NCBI GenBank assembly: GCA_910578365.1
Contig: CAJTRC010000042.1
Coordinates: 1 to 23,632 of the forward strand
DNA length: 23,632 nt
DNA from: an uncultured Muribaculaceae bacterium
GTDB lineage: Bacteria; Bacteroidota; Bacteroidia; Bacteroidales; Muribaculaceae
Direction: 5' to 3'
This document shows, piece after piece, positions 1-8,611 of the stretch (positions are counted from its first letter, which is position 1; every line of letters starts with the position of its first letter). The notes under the pieces are model-generated. The model had not been told where the DNA came from. It saw nothing but the letters and a program-made list of their open reading frames with translations, and did not search any database. The position numbers were made by a program, and so were the translations under genes.

Positions 1-153
1 ATCAGCGGGCTCAAGAGCAAGGAGATTGCCGATGCCCTCGGCCTGTCGGTGCGTACGGTCGAGGCCCATATTTACAAGGCTCTCCACATTATGCGCGACA
101 AACTCGGATATCTTGTTCCGGTATTACTCATTTTTTACTTATTCACTAAGTAG
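1..153 (+). CDS. ECF-type RNA polymerase sigma factor, C-terminal part only
   Basis: Only the last 50 codons lie in the window; the gene starts to the left. The reading frame from base 1 encodes a sigma-70 region 4 helix-turn-helix (SKEIADALGLSVRTVEAHI), which binds the -35 element of target promoters. It is followed by a short hydrophobic tail (GYLVPVLLIFYLFTK) of the kind often seen at the end of Bacteroidota ECF sigma factors. It ends with TAG, 36 bases before a FecR-type anti-sigma gene. The pair is therefore almost certainly the trans-envelope switch of the downstream PUL: the FecR protein holds or activates this sigma factor until the STN domain of SusC signals that substrate is bound. 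A LuxR-type regulator also has this HTH style, but the FecR partner favours a sigma factor. Confidence 0.85.
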   Translation: MSGLKSKEIADALGLSVRTVEAHIYKALHIMRDKLGYLVPVLLIFYLFTK

Positions 154-189
154 TTAATTGGAGTAAGGTGTTTCTTAAGATAGAACAAT

Positions 190-1167
190 ATGGGAAAGAT
201 ATCAGACGACATAATAACCCGGTTTCTTAACAACAGCTGCAGCGATGCAGAGCTGGCGGCGGTGAAGCAGTGGCTCGACGAGTCCGATGCCAACGCCGAC
301 GAGCTGTTCGGCACCGAGCTGCTGGCCGACAAAGCCTCGGAACTGCACAGCGACGACAATGCCCGCCGCCGAATCGAAAGCGGACTCAACCGCCGCATAG
401 CAATGGGCCGCGCCCTGGAAAAGCAGCAGCGCCGCAAGCGGCTGATACATCGCCTCACCGGCATAGCCGCCGTTCTGGCCGTGGCTGTGTGCGCCGGAAT
501 TTTCCTTCTTCAATCTGCCGAAATCGAAATGGTTTATGTGGCAGCTGCCGACAAGAGCATGTCGGTTGTTCTGCCGGACAGCACCGTAGTTTACCTGAAC
601 AAAGACTCGCGTCTGGGATATCCGCGCGTATTCGCCAATAACAGCCGCAGGGTAGAACTCGAAGGCGAAGGTTACTTTGAGGTGAGCCACGACCATGACC
701 GCCCGTTCAGCGTGGCCGGCAAGCACCTCGACGTAACGGTACTGGGCACCCATTTCAATTTTATAAGCCGCGATTCCTTACCTGACTGCGTAAGCCTTAT
801 CGAAGGCTCGGTCGAAGTCCGCACCTCCGACAAAAGGCAATGCGTAATCCTTGAGCCGGGTCAGAAAGCCAGCTATTCGACAGAAAACGGACGACTGACC
901 GTACACGATGCCAACACAGCAATCGACGCCACATGGCACAACGGCATGATTCCCTTTGAAAACGCCAACCTGAAAGACATTGCCGACATACTGCACCAGC
1001 TCTATGGTTCGGTCATAATTCTTGACCGTAATGCCGACCTGAGCAGTACCTATTCCGGCACTACCGTATATAGCGATAACCTTGAATCGACACTTAGCCA
1101 CCTTGGCCATACAATTCCCCTCCGATTTGTACAAAAAGATGGCAAGACAATAATATACTCACGCTAA
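190..1167 (+). CDS. FecR-family anti-sigma factor
   Basis: A 325-residue inner-membrane regulator. A cytoplasmic N-terminal region (about 1-85), which would bind the sigma factor, is followed by a basic stretch (KQQRRKRLIHR) and one transmembrane helix at about 88-108. The periplasmic FecR domain follows (about 115-235), with the typical signatures GEGYFEVSHD (159-168), RPFSV (171-175) and VLGTHFNF (184-191). A C-terminal DUF4974-like domain (about 252-322) resembles the STN fold and is expected to contact the STN domain of SusC. Length and order are normal for Bacteroidota PUL anti-sigma factors. The start at 190 is the first ATG after the sigma stop and gives a complete N-terminus. It is probably cotranscribed with the sigma gene, and transcription probably stops at the inverted repeat 43 bases downstream. 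Confidence 0.95.
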   Translation: MGKISDDIITRFLNNSCSDAELAAVKQWLDESDANADELFGTELLADKASELHSDDNARRRIESGLNRRIAMGRALEKQQRRKRLIHRLTGIAAVLAVAVCAGIFLLQSAEIEMVYVAAADKSMSVVLPDSTVVYLNKDSRLGYPRVFANNSRRVELEGEGYFEVSHDHDRPFSVAGKHLDVTVLGTHFNFISRDSLPDCVSLIEGSVEVRTSDKRQCVILEPGQKASYSTENGRLTVHDANTAIDATWHNGMIPFENANLKDIADILHQLYGSVIILDRNADLSSTYSGTTVYSDNLESTLSHLGHTIPLRFVQKDGKTIIYSR

Positions 1168-1394
1168 AAACATGACACATCAGATAGCGTAAGCTGTTGA
1201 TGCCAACCATTTAAGAGGGTGTTTAATATTTATTATTAAACACCCTCTTAAAGCCTGCTACCAAACAGCTCTGCGAAATACCTGCAACAAATTTCAAAAA
1301 AAATCATACTGCATTACGTAGAACGCCCCACTCGGGTGTTTATCCAGTATTGTGACCATATTCTCGGACATATTCACAAACCTCATTTATAATC
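1168..1394 (+). promoter_or_regulatory. Intergenic control region and susC leader
   Basis: This 227-base gap should hold the ECF-sigma-dependent promoter of the PUL operon. No TTTG / TAnnTTTG pair at the spacing used by the Bacteroides housekeeping sigma factor stands out, which fits control by a dedicated sigma factor. Visible structures are the 19-bp inverted repeat (1210-1252); a 7-bp hairpin with one G-U pair and a 5-base loop (1322-1340); a TTGTGA/TCACAA inverted repeat (1350-1355 and 1374-1379); and the direct repeat CATATTC (1357-1363 and 1369-1375) 12 bases apart. The sequence TTTATAAT touching the susC start codon is too close to be its promoter. The promoter position cannot be fixed from sequence alone. 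Confidence 0.5.
1210..1252. terminator. Perfect 19-bp inverted repeat after fecR, probable bidirectional terminator
   Basis: The arm TTTAAGAGGGTGTTTAATA (1210-1228) is repeated exactly in inverted orientation at 1234-1252, with a 5-base loop (TTTAT). It sits 43 bases after the fecR stop and 143 bases before susC, so it most simply ends the sigma/anti-sigma transcript. No long T run follows on either strand, so it is not a textbook intrinsic terminator. It could equally end an antisense RNA made opposite the susC leader, or act as an operator. The hairpin itself is certain; the role is inference. Confidence 0.7.
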
Positions 1395-4300
1395 ATGTTT
1401 TTAAAAACCTTAAAGCTAAAACCGCGCCCGCTTGTCGGCGGTCTGCTTCTTGCCATGTCACTTATGGCAAATGCCGGTATTACGCTCACTACCGGTGCGG
1501 AAACCAAACTGGGCGAAGTTTTTAATCAAATCCAAGCTCAGTCGAACTACAAATTCTTCTACGACGACGACATTGCCAAAATGAAGGCAAGAGTCGTGAA
1601 CATCAAGGACGAAGATGTGGACCAGGCTCTCAAAACTCTTTTCAGCGGCACCGGAATCTCTTATGTCGTAAAAGACAACGTGGTGTACATCAAGAAAGAG
1701 GATGCATCCGGCTCGAAAGGAAGCAATGCTACAAGGAGTACAGGCAAACCCCACAAGATTTCCGGCGTGATTCTCGATGAATACGGCGACCCTCTGATTG
1801 GCGCAGCCGTAAAAATCAAAGGTACAAACATCGGTGTGACCACCGACTTCGACGGCAACTACACTCTTGAAACCTCCGAAGCCAATCCGGTGCTGGAGTG
1901 TTCGTATGTAGGCTACAAGACCCTCGACATACCGGTCGACGGCCGTGCCACAGTCGATTTCGCCATGGCTCCCGACTCGCAGATGCTCGACGAGGTTGTA
2001 GTAACCGCCCTCGGCATCAAGCGCGAACAGAAATCGCTGTCGTACAACGTACAGCAGCTCAAAGGCGACGCTCTTTCGGAAAACAAGGACGCCAACTTCA
2101 TCAACGGCCTCGCAGGTAAGGTGGCCGGTGTGAACATCAATGCCTCGTCGTCGGGTGTAGGCGGTATATCTAAGGTAGTGATGCGTGGTACCAAGTCAAT
2201 CATGCAGTCGTCGAATGCCCTCTATGTAGTGGACGGCATGCCCATGCGCTCAGCCAACAACAGCGGCTCTACCGAGTTCTACTCGCAGGGTACCACCGAA
2301 CCTATCGCCGACATCAACCCCGAGGACATCGAGTCGATGTCGGTGCTGACCGGTGCGGCCGCTGCGGCGCTTTACGGTTCGGAAGCAGCCAACGGCGCTA
2401 TCGTAATCACCACCAAGAAAGGCCAGGCCGGCAAAACCAAAGTGACTGTGAACTCAAGCCTGCAGTGGGACCGCGCACTGGTCAACCACCGTCTGCAGAG
2501 CCGCTACGGCACAGGCAGCAACGGCGTTTACATGCCCACCAGCAATATGTCGTGGGGCGCTCCGCTGTCGCCGTTCAACAATTATAACTATCAGCCCTCG
2601 AACGACTACTTCCAGACCGGCTTCGTGTCGACCCAGTCGGTAACCTTCTCGACCGGCAACGACAAGAACCAGACATACGCTTCGGCTGCTGCGGTAAACT
2701 CGCTGGGCATTACCCCCAACAACCGTTATAACCGTTATAACTTCAATATCCGCAACACCACTTCGTTTCTGAACGACCGTATGACCCTGGACCTCAATGC
2801 CAGCTATATCCACCAGACCGACCGCAACATGGTCAATCAGGGTACCTACGGCAACCCTCTGGTAGGCGCGCTGCTTTATCCGCGCGGCAATTCGTGGGAC
2901 GACGTCCGTGCCTACGAGCGCTACGACTCGAACCGTAAAATCTACGTTCAGAACTGGGGCCCCGGCGACTACGGCATGACCGTGCAGAACCCTTACTGGA
3001 TAAACTACCGCAACCTCAACGAGAACAGCAAGGACCGCTATATGATGGGTGCCAACCTGAGCTACAAGCTGCTCGACTGCCTGACCCTTACCGGCCGTGT
3101 GCGCATCGACAACTCGTACAACACCTACACCCAGAAAAACTATGCCACTACCAACACCCAGCTCACCGACGGCTCCAACCGAGGCAGCTACGGCATAACC
3201 AAGAGCAACGAAAAGCAGATTTTCGCCGACTTCCTGCTGAGCTTCAACAAGTCGTTCGGCGACGACTGGAGCGTACAGGCCAACTTCGGCGGCTCGATTT
3301 CGGACATGCGCTATGACTCCGACGCCACAAGAGGCCCCATCGCCGACGGCACCGACAAATTCGCAGGTGTGCCCGCAGGTCTGGCCAACTTCTTTGCCGT
3401 GCAGAACCTGTCGACTCCGCACCTGACTGTAATGCAGACCGGATGGCGCGAGCAGACCCAGTCGCTGTACGCATCGGCCGACATCGGTTTCAAGAACACC
3501 TACTACCTCACTCTCACCGGCCGTAACGACTGGCCTTCGCAGCTGGCAGGCCCCAACAGCCATAACAGCAGCTTCTTCTATCCGTCGGTAGGTCTGTCGG
3601 TACTGCTCAACAACTACCTGCCCCAGGCTTCGCACATCCTCAACCTGTGGAAACTGCGCGCCAGCTACGCATCGGTAGGTTCGGCTTTCAACCGCTATAT
3701 CGCCAACCCGCGCTACCAGTGGAACGAGGACACCCAGTCGTGGAGCGTGCTCACCCAGTACCCCATGTACGACCTTAAGCCCGAACGTACAAACTCGTTC
3801 GAAATAGGTATGAACTTCCGCATACTCAACGACATCACCTTCGACGCCACTTACTATAGCGCCGATACACAAAACCAGACCTTCAACCCCGAACTGCCCG
3901 TGAACCAGTACTCGAAGATATTCATCCAGACCGGTTCGGTACGCAACTGGGGCATGGAATTCGCGCTCAATTACGGCCATACCTGGGGTGATTTCAGCTG
4001 GAACACCGGTCTGACCTACAGCTTCAACCGCAACAAAATCACCGAGCTTGCCGACAACGCCATCAACCCCGTTACCGGCGAAACCTTCTCGATGGACATC
4101 CTCGACATGGGCGGCCTGGGTTCTACCCGCTTCCTGCTGAAGAAGGGCGGCACCATGGGCGACATCTACTCGACCATCGACCTGGTACGCGACTCCAACG
4201 GCGCTATCTTCGTTGATGCCGACCAGCGCGTGTCGACCGCTCAGATTCAGGATAAGGAAGACTACATAAAGCTGGGCAGCGTAATGTCGAAGGGCAATAT

Positions 4301-4781
4301 CGCCTGGAACAACTCGTTCTCGTACAAGAACATCGGCCTTAGCTTCATGATTAACGCCCGCCTCGGCGGCAAGGTATTCTCGCGCACCCAGGCCGTACTC
4401 GACTACTACGGTGTGAGCGAAAATTCGGCAGCAGCCCGCGACCACGGCTTCATAACCCTCAACAACGGCGACCAGGTGAACCCGCAGATGTGGTACTCCA
4501 TCATCGCCGGCGGTACAGCTGTACCGCAGTACTACCTCTACGACGCCACCAACGTGCGTCTGGGCGAAGTAACCCTGAGCTACAATCTGCCCCGCAAATG
4601 GCTGCGCAACGTATGCGACGTGAAAGTATCGTTCGTAGGACGTAACCTGTGGATGATTTACAACAAAGCACCGTTTGACCCCGAGTCTGTGGCTTCGACC
4701 GACAACTGGTACCAGGGCATCGACTACTTCATGATGCCTTCGCAGCGCAACCTCGGCTTCAACATCAACGTTTCCTTCTAA
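1395..4781 (+). CDS. SusC-family TonB-dependent outer-membrane transporter with STN signalling domain
   Basis: This 1128-residue outer-membrane channel imports oligosaccharides, with SusD as its lid. A signal peptide ends near residue 27 (MANA|GIT). An STN domain follows (about 30-102), containing KLGEVFNQI and a YYIK-like end (VVYIKKED). Next come a CarboxypepD_reg-like domain (about 121-192; ISGVILDEYGDPLIGAAV), the conserved DEVVVTALGIKRE segment near 199-211, the TonB plug (about 215-345; LYVVDGMP near 276-283), and a 22-strand barrel ending in FNINVSF with a terminal Phe. The STN domain marks it as a transducer that can signal to the FecR anti-sigma factor upstream. SusD starts 14 bases after its stop. 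The substrate is inferred from neighbours as GH18-released high-mannose N-glycans. The start at 1395 is supported by the intact signal peptide. Confidence 0.97.
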   Translation: MFLKTLKLKPRPLVGGLLLAMSLMANAGITLTTGAETKLGEVFNQIQAQSNYKFFYDDDIAKMKARVVNIKDEDVDQALKTLFSGTGISYVVKDNVVYIKKEDASGSKGSNATRSTGKPHKISGVILDEYGDPLIGAAVKIKGTNIGVTTDFDGNYTLETSEANPVLECSYVGYKTLDIPVDGRATVDFAMAPDSQMLDEVVVTALGIKREQKSLSYNVQQLKGDALSENKDANFINGLAGKVAGVNINASSSGVGGISKVVMRGTKSIMQSSNALYVVDGMPMRSANNSGSTEFYSQGTTEPIADINPEDIESMSVLTGAAAAALYGSEAANGAIVITTKKGQAGKTKVTVNSSLQWDRALVNHRLQSRYGTGSNGVYMPTSNMSWGAPLSPFNNYNYQPSNDYFQTGFVSTQSVTFSTGNDKNQTYASAAAVNSLGITPNNRYNRYNFNIRNTTSFLNDRMTLDLNASYIHQTDRNMVNQGTYGNPLVGALLYPRGNSWDDVRAYERYDSNRKIYVQNWGPGDYGMTVQNPYWINYRNLNENSKDRYMMGANLSYKLLDCLTLTGRVRIDNSYNTYTQKNYATTNTQLTDGSNRGSYGITKSNEKQIFADFLLSFNKSFGDDWSVQANFGGSISDMRYDSDATRGPIADGTDKFAGVPAGLANFFAVQNLSTPHLTVMQTGWREQTQSLYASADIGFKNTYYLTLTGRNDWPSQLAGPNSHNSSFFYPSVGLSVLLNNYLPQASHILNLWKLRASYASVGSAFNRYIANPRYQWNEDTQSWSVLTQYPMYDLKPERTNSFEIGMNFRILNDITFDATYYSADTQNQTFNPELPVNQYSKIFIQTGSVRNWGMEFALNYGHTWGDFSWNTGLTYSFNRNKITELADNAINPVTGETFSMDILDMGGLGSTRFLLKKGGTMGDIYSTIDLVRDSNGAIFVDADQRVSTAQIQDKEDYIKLGSVMSKGNIAWNNSFSYKNIGLSFMINARLGGKVFSRTQAVLDYYGVSENSAAARDHGFITLNNGDQVNPQMWYSIIAGGTAVPQYYLYDATNVRLGEVTLSYNLPRKWLRNVCDVKVSFVGRNLWMIYNKAPFDPESVASTDNWYQGIDYFMMPSQRNLGFNINVSF

Positions 4782-4795
4782 TACCTGCCATAACA

Positions 4796-6370
4796 ATGTT
4801 ACAAACTATAAATAAGATATTCATCGCGGTGCTGGCCATTGGAGCTACCGCCTGCACCGGCGACTTCGAGAACATCAACTCGAACCCTTACGAGCCGGGC
4901 GACCTTACCGCCGACGACTATGCCCTGGTATCGCAGATGAACAATGTGGCCAGCTGCGTGATGTCGTCCGACATCAACACTCTGCAGTTCACCGACGCTC
5001 TTTTGGGCGGTACTCTGGGCGGATATTATTCCGACGCCAACTCGGGCTTCGCCGAAAGCTTCGCACGCTATAACCCCAAGAACGACTGGAGCCGCGTGTT
5101 CATGAAATCGGACCGCATCATTCCTACCCTCTACGCCAACTACTCGCAAATCGAAGCCCAGTCGGAGAATACAGGCAATCCGGTGCCTCTGGCAATTGCC
5201 AAAATCATAAAGGTAGCAGCCATGAGCCGTGTCACCGACTGCTACGGCCCCATACCCTACTCGGCTATCGGCACCCCGACCGATCTGGCCGTGCCCTACG
5301 ACAGCCAGGAAGCCGTGTACGACTCGTTCTTTGAAGACCTTACCGACGCTACCGCCACCCTGCAGGAGAACATCGGCAACCGCTTGAGCTCCAACAGCGA
5401 CTATGTGTACAGCGGCGACCCCGCCAAATGGATTCTGTTCGGCAACTCGCTGAAGCTGCGTCTGGCCATGCGTATATCGTTTGTGGCTCCCGAAAAGGCC
5501 CGCAAGATGGCCGAGGAGGCTGTAGCCGGAGGAGTCATAGAGCATAACAGCGACAACGCTACATGGAAGTACTTCGCATCGATGACCAACCCGCTGTATA
5601 CCGCCGTGAACTATAACAACGACGGCAGTACCACCGGCGGCGACACACACGCCGCAGCCGACATCATCTGCTACATGAACGGCTACTCCGACCCCCGTCG
5701 CGAGGCTTACTTCATGCCCTCCACCTTCGAAGATATCGAATATGTGGGTCTGCGCCGCGGCTGGCAGGAATTCGACCGCACATGGGGCTTCAGCTTCAGC
5801 GGTGTGAACGTGGGGCCCAACGACCCGCTGATATGGATGACCGCCTCTGAAGTGGCTTTCCTGCGCGCCGAAGGCACCGCAATCCACAACTTCAATATGG
5901 GTGGCCGGGCCGAGGACTTCTATAACCGCGGCATAGAGCTGAGCTTTGAGCAGTGGGGTGCAACCGGTGCCGGTGAATACCTCGCCGACGACCACTCTAC
6001 CCCGCAGGCTTACGCCGACCCCACCGGCAAGAATCCCTATAACGGCGCGCTGTCGTCAATCACCATCAAGTGGAACAACAACGCTCCGGCAGCCGAAAAA
6101 CTCGAGCGCATCATCACCCAGAAGTGGATTGCCCTGTTCTTCAACGGCAACGAGGCCTGGGCCGAATACCGCCGTACCGGCTATCCGCAGCTTATTCCGG
6201 TAGCCTACAACGGTTCGGGCGGCGTGGTAAACAGCGCAACCGGTCCGCAGCGCATGCCCTATCCACAGGAAGAATACACCAACAACGCAGCCAACGTGGC
6301 CGAGGCGGTGAACACCCTGCTTGGCGGCCCCGACAACATGGCAACCAAAGTATGGTGGGCCCGTTATTAA
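4796..6370 (+). CDS. SusD-family surface glycan-binding lipoprotein
   Basis: This 524-residue lipoprotein has a lipobox ending in Cys20 (LAIGATAC). The following residues TGDFENINSNP include the FENINxNP motif typical of SusD/RagB proteins of the SusD-like_2 type. Later hallmarks are an alpha-helical TPR core with KIIKVAAMSRVTDCYGPIPYS (about 139-159), WILFGNSLKLRLAMR, a WMTASEVAFLRAE segment, and ITQKWIALFFNGNEAWAEYRRTG near the C-terminus, all standard positions in the family. It forms the lid of the SusC channel and delivers glycan to it. It follows SusC by 14 bases in the same operon. The acidic residues just after the lipidated Cys fit export to the cell surface. Specificity cannot be read from the sequence. 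Confidence 0.96.
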   Translation: MLQTINKIFIAVLAIGATACTGDFENINSNPYEPGDLTADDYALVSQMNNVASCVMSSDINTLQFTDALLGGTLGGYYSDANSGFAESFARYNPKNDWSRVFMKSDRIIPTLYANYSQIEAQSENTGNPVPLAIAKIIKVAAMSRVTDCYGPIPYSAIGTPTDLAVPYDSQEAVYDSFFEDLTDATATLQENIGNRLSSNSDYVYSGDPAKWILFGNSLKLRLAMRISFVAPEKARKMAEEAVAGGVIEHNSDNATWKYFASMTNPLYTAVNYNNDGSTTGGDTHAAADIICYMNGYSDPRREAYFMPSTFEDIEYVGLRRGWQEFDRTWGFSFSGVNVGPNDPLIWMTASEVAFLRAEGTAIHNFNMGGRAEDFYNRGIELSFEQWGATGAGEYLADDHSTPQAYADPTGKNPYNGALSSITIKWNNNAPAAEKLERIITQKWIALFFNGNEAWAEYRRTGYPQLIPVAYNGSGGVVNSATGPQRMPYPQEEYTNNAANVAEAVNTLLGGPDNMATKVWWARY

Positions 6371-6401
6371 CCTATTTCAAACTATCCAGTAAACATCAAA
6401 A

Positions 6402-7397
6402 ATGAAAAAGCATATTTTTTACGGAATGATGATTCTGGCAACTGCCGGATCACTCGCCTCGTGCGACGAATGGACTGACCCCGAAGCGGTCGGCAACCAT
6501 TTCGGCAGCATTGCAGAGGTTAATCCGCCTGCCTATACCCAGTATCTGCAGAACCTGCAGGAATACCGCAAGAACGACCACAAAAAGGTTTACGCCTGCT
6601 TCGACAACAAGGCCTCGTTCGTGTCGCAGGCCGACCACGTGGCCACCGTGCCCGACAGCATCGACGTGCTGGTGCTGAACAACCCCGGCGACATTTCGCA
6701 GGCCTGCCTCGACGAAATCAACGCCAAGCGCGGCGACACCGGCATGCAGACCGCATACACCATCAGCTATAACGCAATACGCAAGGCATGGGAACTCGAA
6801 AAGGAACTCGGCTCCACCACCACCTGGGAAACCTACCGCGACAGCAAGGTGAGCGAGCAGCTGGGCTACTTCGACAACGGCGGTTTCGACCGCATTATCT
6901 GCTACTACGAAGGCCGTGAAATTTCAACACTCACCGACGCTCAGAAGCAGGAGTATCTCAAAGACCAGGCCGACTTCCTGGCTCCGTTCAAGAGCTGGAC
7001 TTCGAGCCACCTCGACAAGGGCTTCGACTTCCAGGGTATCCCGGCCAACGTAGCCGACAAGAGCCTGCTCGACGCAGCTTCGGTTATATTCCTGTCGGAA
7101 TCACTCCAGGCAACAAATGTGTCTGAAATAGACTACATAATCCGCCGCAACTCGGTGGCCGGAGTCGACAACGCCAAGTTCGCCGTAATGACTTCGCTGC
7201 CGGTACTCGATCCCGCCCAGGCCGACCTCGGTTACTGGGGCAGCGAGTACAGCAGCTGGATTACCGCCCGCTGGGCACGTACAGCCTCTGTAAGCGCCAT
7301 TAGTCTGGCCAATCTTTACGACGACTACTATAACCACGAGTTCATCTATCCCGTATGCCGCGGCGCAATCCAGATTCTGAACCCGGCTGCCAAGTGA
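6402..7397 (+). CDS. Surface lipoprotein with degenerate GH18-like barrel, putative glycan-binding protein
   Basis: This 331-residue lipoprotein has a lipobox at SLASC21 followed by the acidic DEWTDPE, a surface-export type signal. The body looks like a GH18-type TIM barrel, with early strand VYACFDNKA (63-71), SIDVLVLNNPGD (86-97), a GGFDRIICYYEGRE segment (160-173) and a C-terminal WGSEYSSWITARWAR region. The 160-173 segment lines up by eye with the GH18 catalytic strand DxxDxDxE. The first Asp (163) and final Glu (170) remain, while the two inner Asp are Ile166 and Tyr168. Loss of the Asp next to the Glu should abolish substrate-assisted hydrolysis, so I infer a carbohydrate-binding role rather than an enzyme. 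It sits between SusD and the LamG lipoprotein, where surface glycan-binding proteins usually lie. The fold assignment is from motif order and context, not from a search. Confidence 0.7.
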   Translation: MKKHIFYGMMILATAGSLASCDEWTDPEAVGNHFGSIAEVNPPAYTQYLQNLQEYRKNDHKKVYACFDNKASFVSQADHVATVPDSIDVLVLNNPGDISQACLDEINAKRGDTGMQTAYTISYNAIRKAWELEKELGSTTTWETYRDSKVSEQLGYFDNGGFDRIICYYEGREISTLTDAQKQEYLKDQADFLAPFKSWTSSHLDKGFDFQGIPANVADKSLLDAASVIFLSESLQATNVSEIDYIIRRNSVAGVDNAKFAVMTSLPVLDPAQADLGYWGSEYSSWITARWARTASVSAISLANLYDDYYNHEFIYPVCRGAIQILNPAAK

Positions 7398-7420
7398 AAC
7401 CCTTCCATAATATCAGAAAA

Positions 7421-8578
7421 ATGAAAATCAAATCATATCTTCCCGCAGCAATCCTCGCAGCACTGTCGATGACAGCCTGCCAGGACAGCTTCGAGAATAT
7501 CGACAACAGCATCTTCGCACCCACTCTCGACACCGAGACAACCATAAACGTGAAGGCAACCACTACTGCTGCTACAGGATATGTCGAGGCTTCAATGGCC
7601 AAGGCCATGGACAGCGATGTAACCGTATCGTTCGTAGCCGACGAATCCAAGGTGGCCGTGTACAACGGTATTTACAGCGCCGACTATGTAATGCTGCCTC
7701 AGAACTACTACAATATACCTCAGGCCGAGGCCGTGATACCTGCCGGCGGCACCACTACCGGCAAGGTGGCGGTTGAATTCGTAAATCTCGAAAATCTCGA
7801 CATCAGCACCACCTACGTGCTGCCCGTGACCATGCGCAGCGAGTTCGCCTCACTGAGCAACGACACCTTCTACTTTGTAATAAAAGAGGCCGCCCTGGTT
7901 ACCGTAACCGCCGACATGACCGAGAATTATGCCGTATTCGCCCGTGGCGAACAGGCCACCGAACTGGGCAACATGGAGCAGATAACCGTTGAAGCCCTGC
8001 TTTACCCGCTTGATTTCCCCAACATGCTTGCCACCATCATGGGCATCGAGGGCGGATTCCTGGTACGTGTTGGCGATGCCGGCATACCCGCCAACCAGCT
8101 GCAGCTGGCTACTTCCAACGGCAACATCACCGACCCCTCATGGTCGTTCGACACCAACAAGTGGACCTTCCTGACACTTACCTACGACACCACCAACGGC
8201 GAGTGCAAGGTATACTTCGACGGCGTACTCAAGGGCAGCGTACAAACCGGCAACTACCGCCAGCCTGTGAACTGGAACACCGCATCGGGCGACATCACCG
8301 ACGGCCCCCGCGGCTTCTACGTAGGCTATGCCTATGACGCAAACCGCTACTTCAAGGGCTACATGAGCGAGCTGCGTGTATGGAACCGCATACTCGGCGA
8401 AGACGAAATCAAGGCCCCCAACCACTTCTATGAGGTCAGCCCCGAATCGGATGGCCTGGCTGCCTACTGGAAGATGGACGAAGGCACCGGCGACGCCATC
8501 CACGACTATGCCAACGGCTATGACCTCAAGTGCCAGAAGGCTCCTGAATGGATTCCTGTATATCTCCCCGCTAAATAA
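7421..8578 (+). CDS. DUF1735 + LamG/concanavalin-like surface lipoprotein
   Basis: This 385-residue lipoprotein has a signal peptide ending in the lipobox MTAC20, then QDSFENID, acidic as in surface-exported lipoproteins. An N-terminal DUF1735 domain covers about residues 38-155 (FVADESKVAVYNG; YVLPVTMRSE). A concanavalin A-like LamG_3 domain follows (about 165-365), with WTFLTLTYDTTNGECKVYFDG (about 248-268), the hallmark GYMSELRVWNR (313-323) and AAYWKMDEGTG (347-357). It has no catalytic signature and is probably a surface glycan-binding protein that helps capture N-glycans for the GH18 encoded next. The frame also has an upstream in-frame ATG at 7355, but that would overlap the previous gene and precede the signal peptide, so the start at 7421 is preferred. 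It lies 23 bases after the previous stop and 33 before the GH18 gene. Confidence 0.9.
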   Translation: MKIKSYLPAAILAALSMTACQDSFENIDNSIFAPTLDTETTINVKATTTAATGYVEASMAKAMDSDVTVSFVADESKVAVYNGIYSADYVMLPQNYYNIPQAEAVIPAGGTTTGKVAVEFVNLENLDISTTYVLPVTMRSEFASLSNDTFYFVIKEAALVTVTADMTENYAVFARGEQATELGNMEQITVEALLYPLDFPNMLATIMGIEGGFLVRVGDAGIPANQLQLATSNGNITDPSWSFDTNKWTFLTLTYDTTNGECKVYFDGVLKGSVQTGNYRQPVNWNTASGDITDGPRGFYVGYAYDANRYFKGYMSELRVWNRILGEDEIKAPNHFYEVSPESDGLAAYWKMDEGTGDAIHDYANGYDLKCQKAPEWIPVYLPAK

Positions 8579-8611
8579 TAACATTTCAGAATCATAATAT
8601 CATAAAATACA

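Noticed and set aside
1383..1394. TTTATAAT just before the susC start as a -10 promoter box
   Set aside because: It would place the transcript start inside the coding region, and Bacteroidota promoters use a different -7 element.
2454..4796. 780-codon open frame on the - strand opposite susC
   Set aside because: It mirrors the third-position composition of a well-supported SusC gene, has no recognisable domain, and covers the SusC barrel entirely. Similar mirror frames lie opposite the SusD, GH92 and MFS genes (for example 4799-5995, 11266-12519, 13168-14982).
7355..7420. Upstream in-frame ATG extending the LamG lipoprotein
   Set aside because: It overlaps the previous gene and would put 22 residues before a clear lipoprotein signal peptide that starts at 7421.
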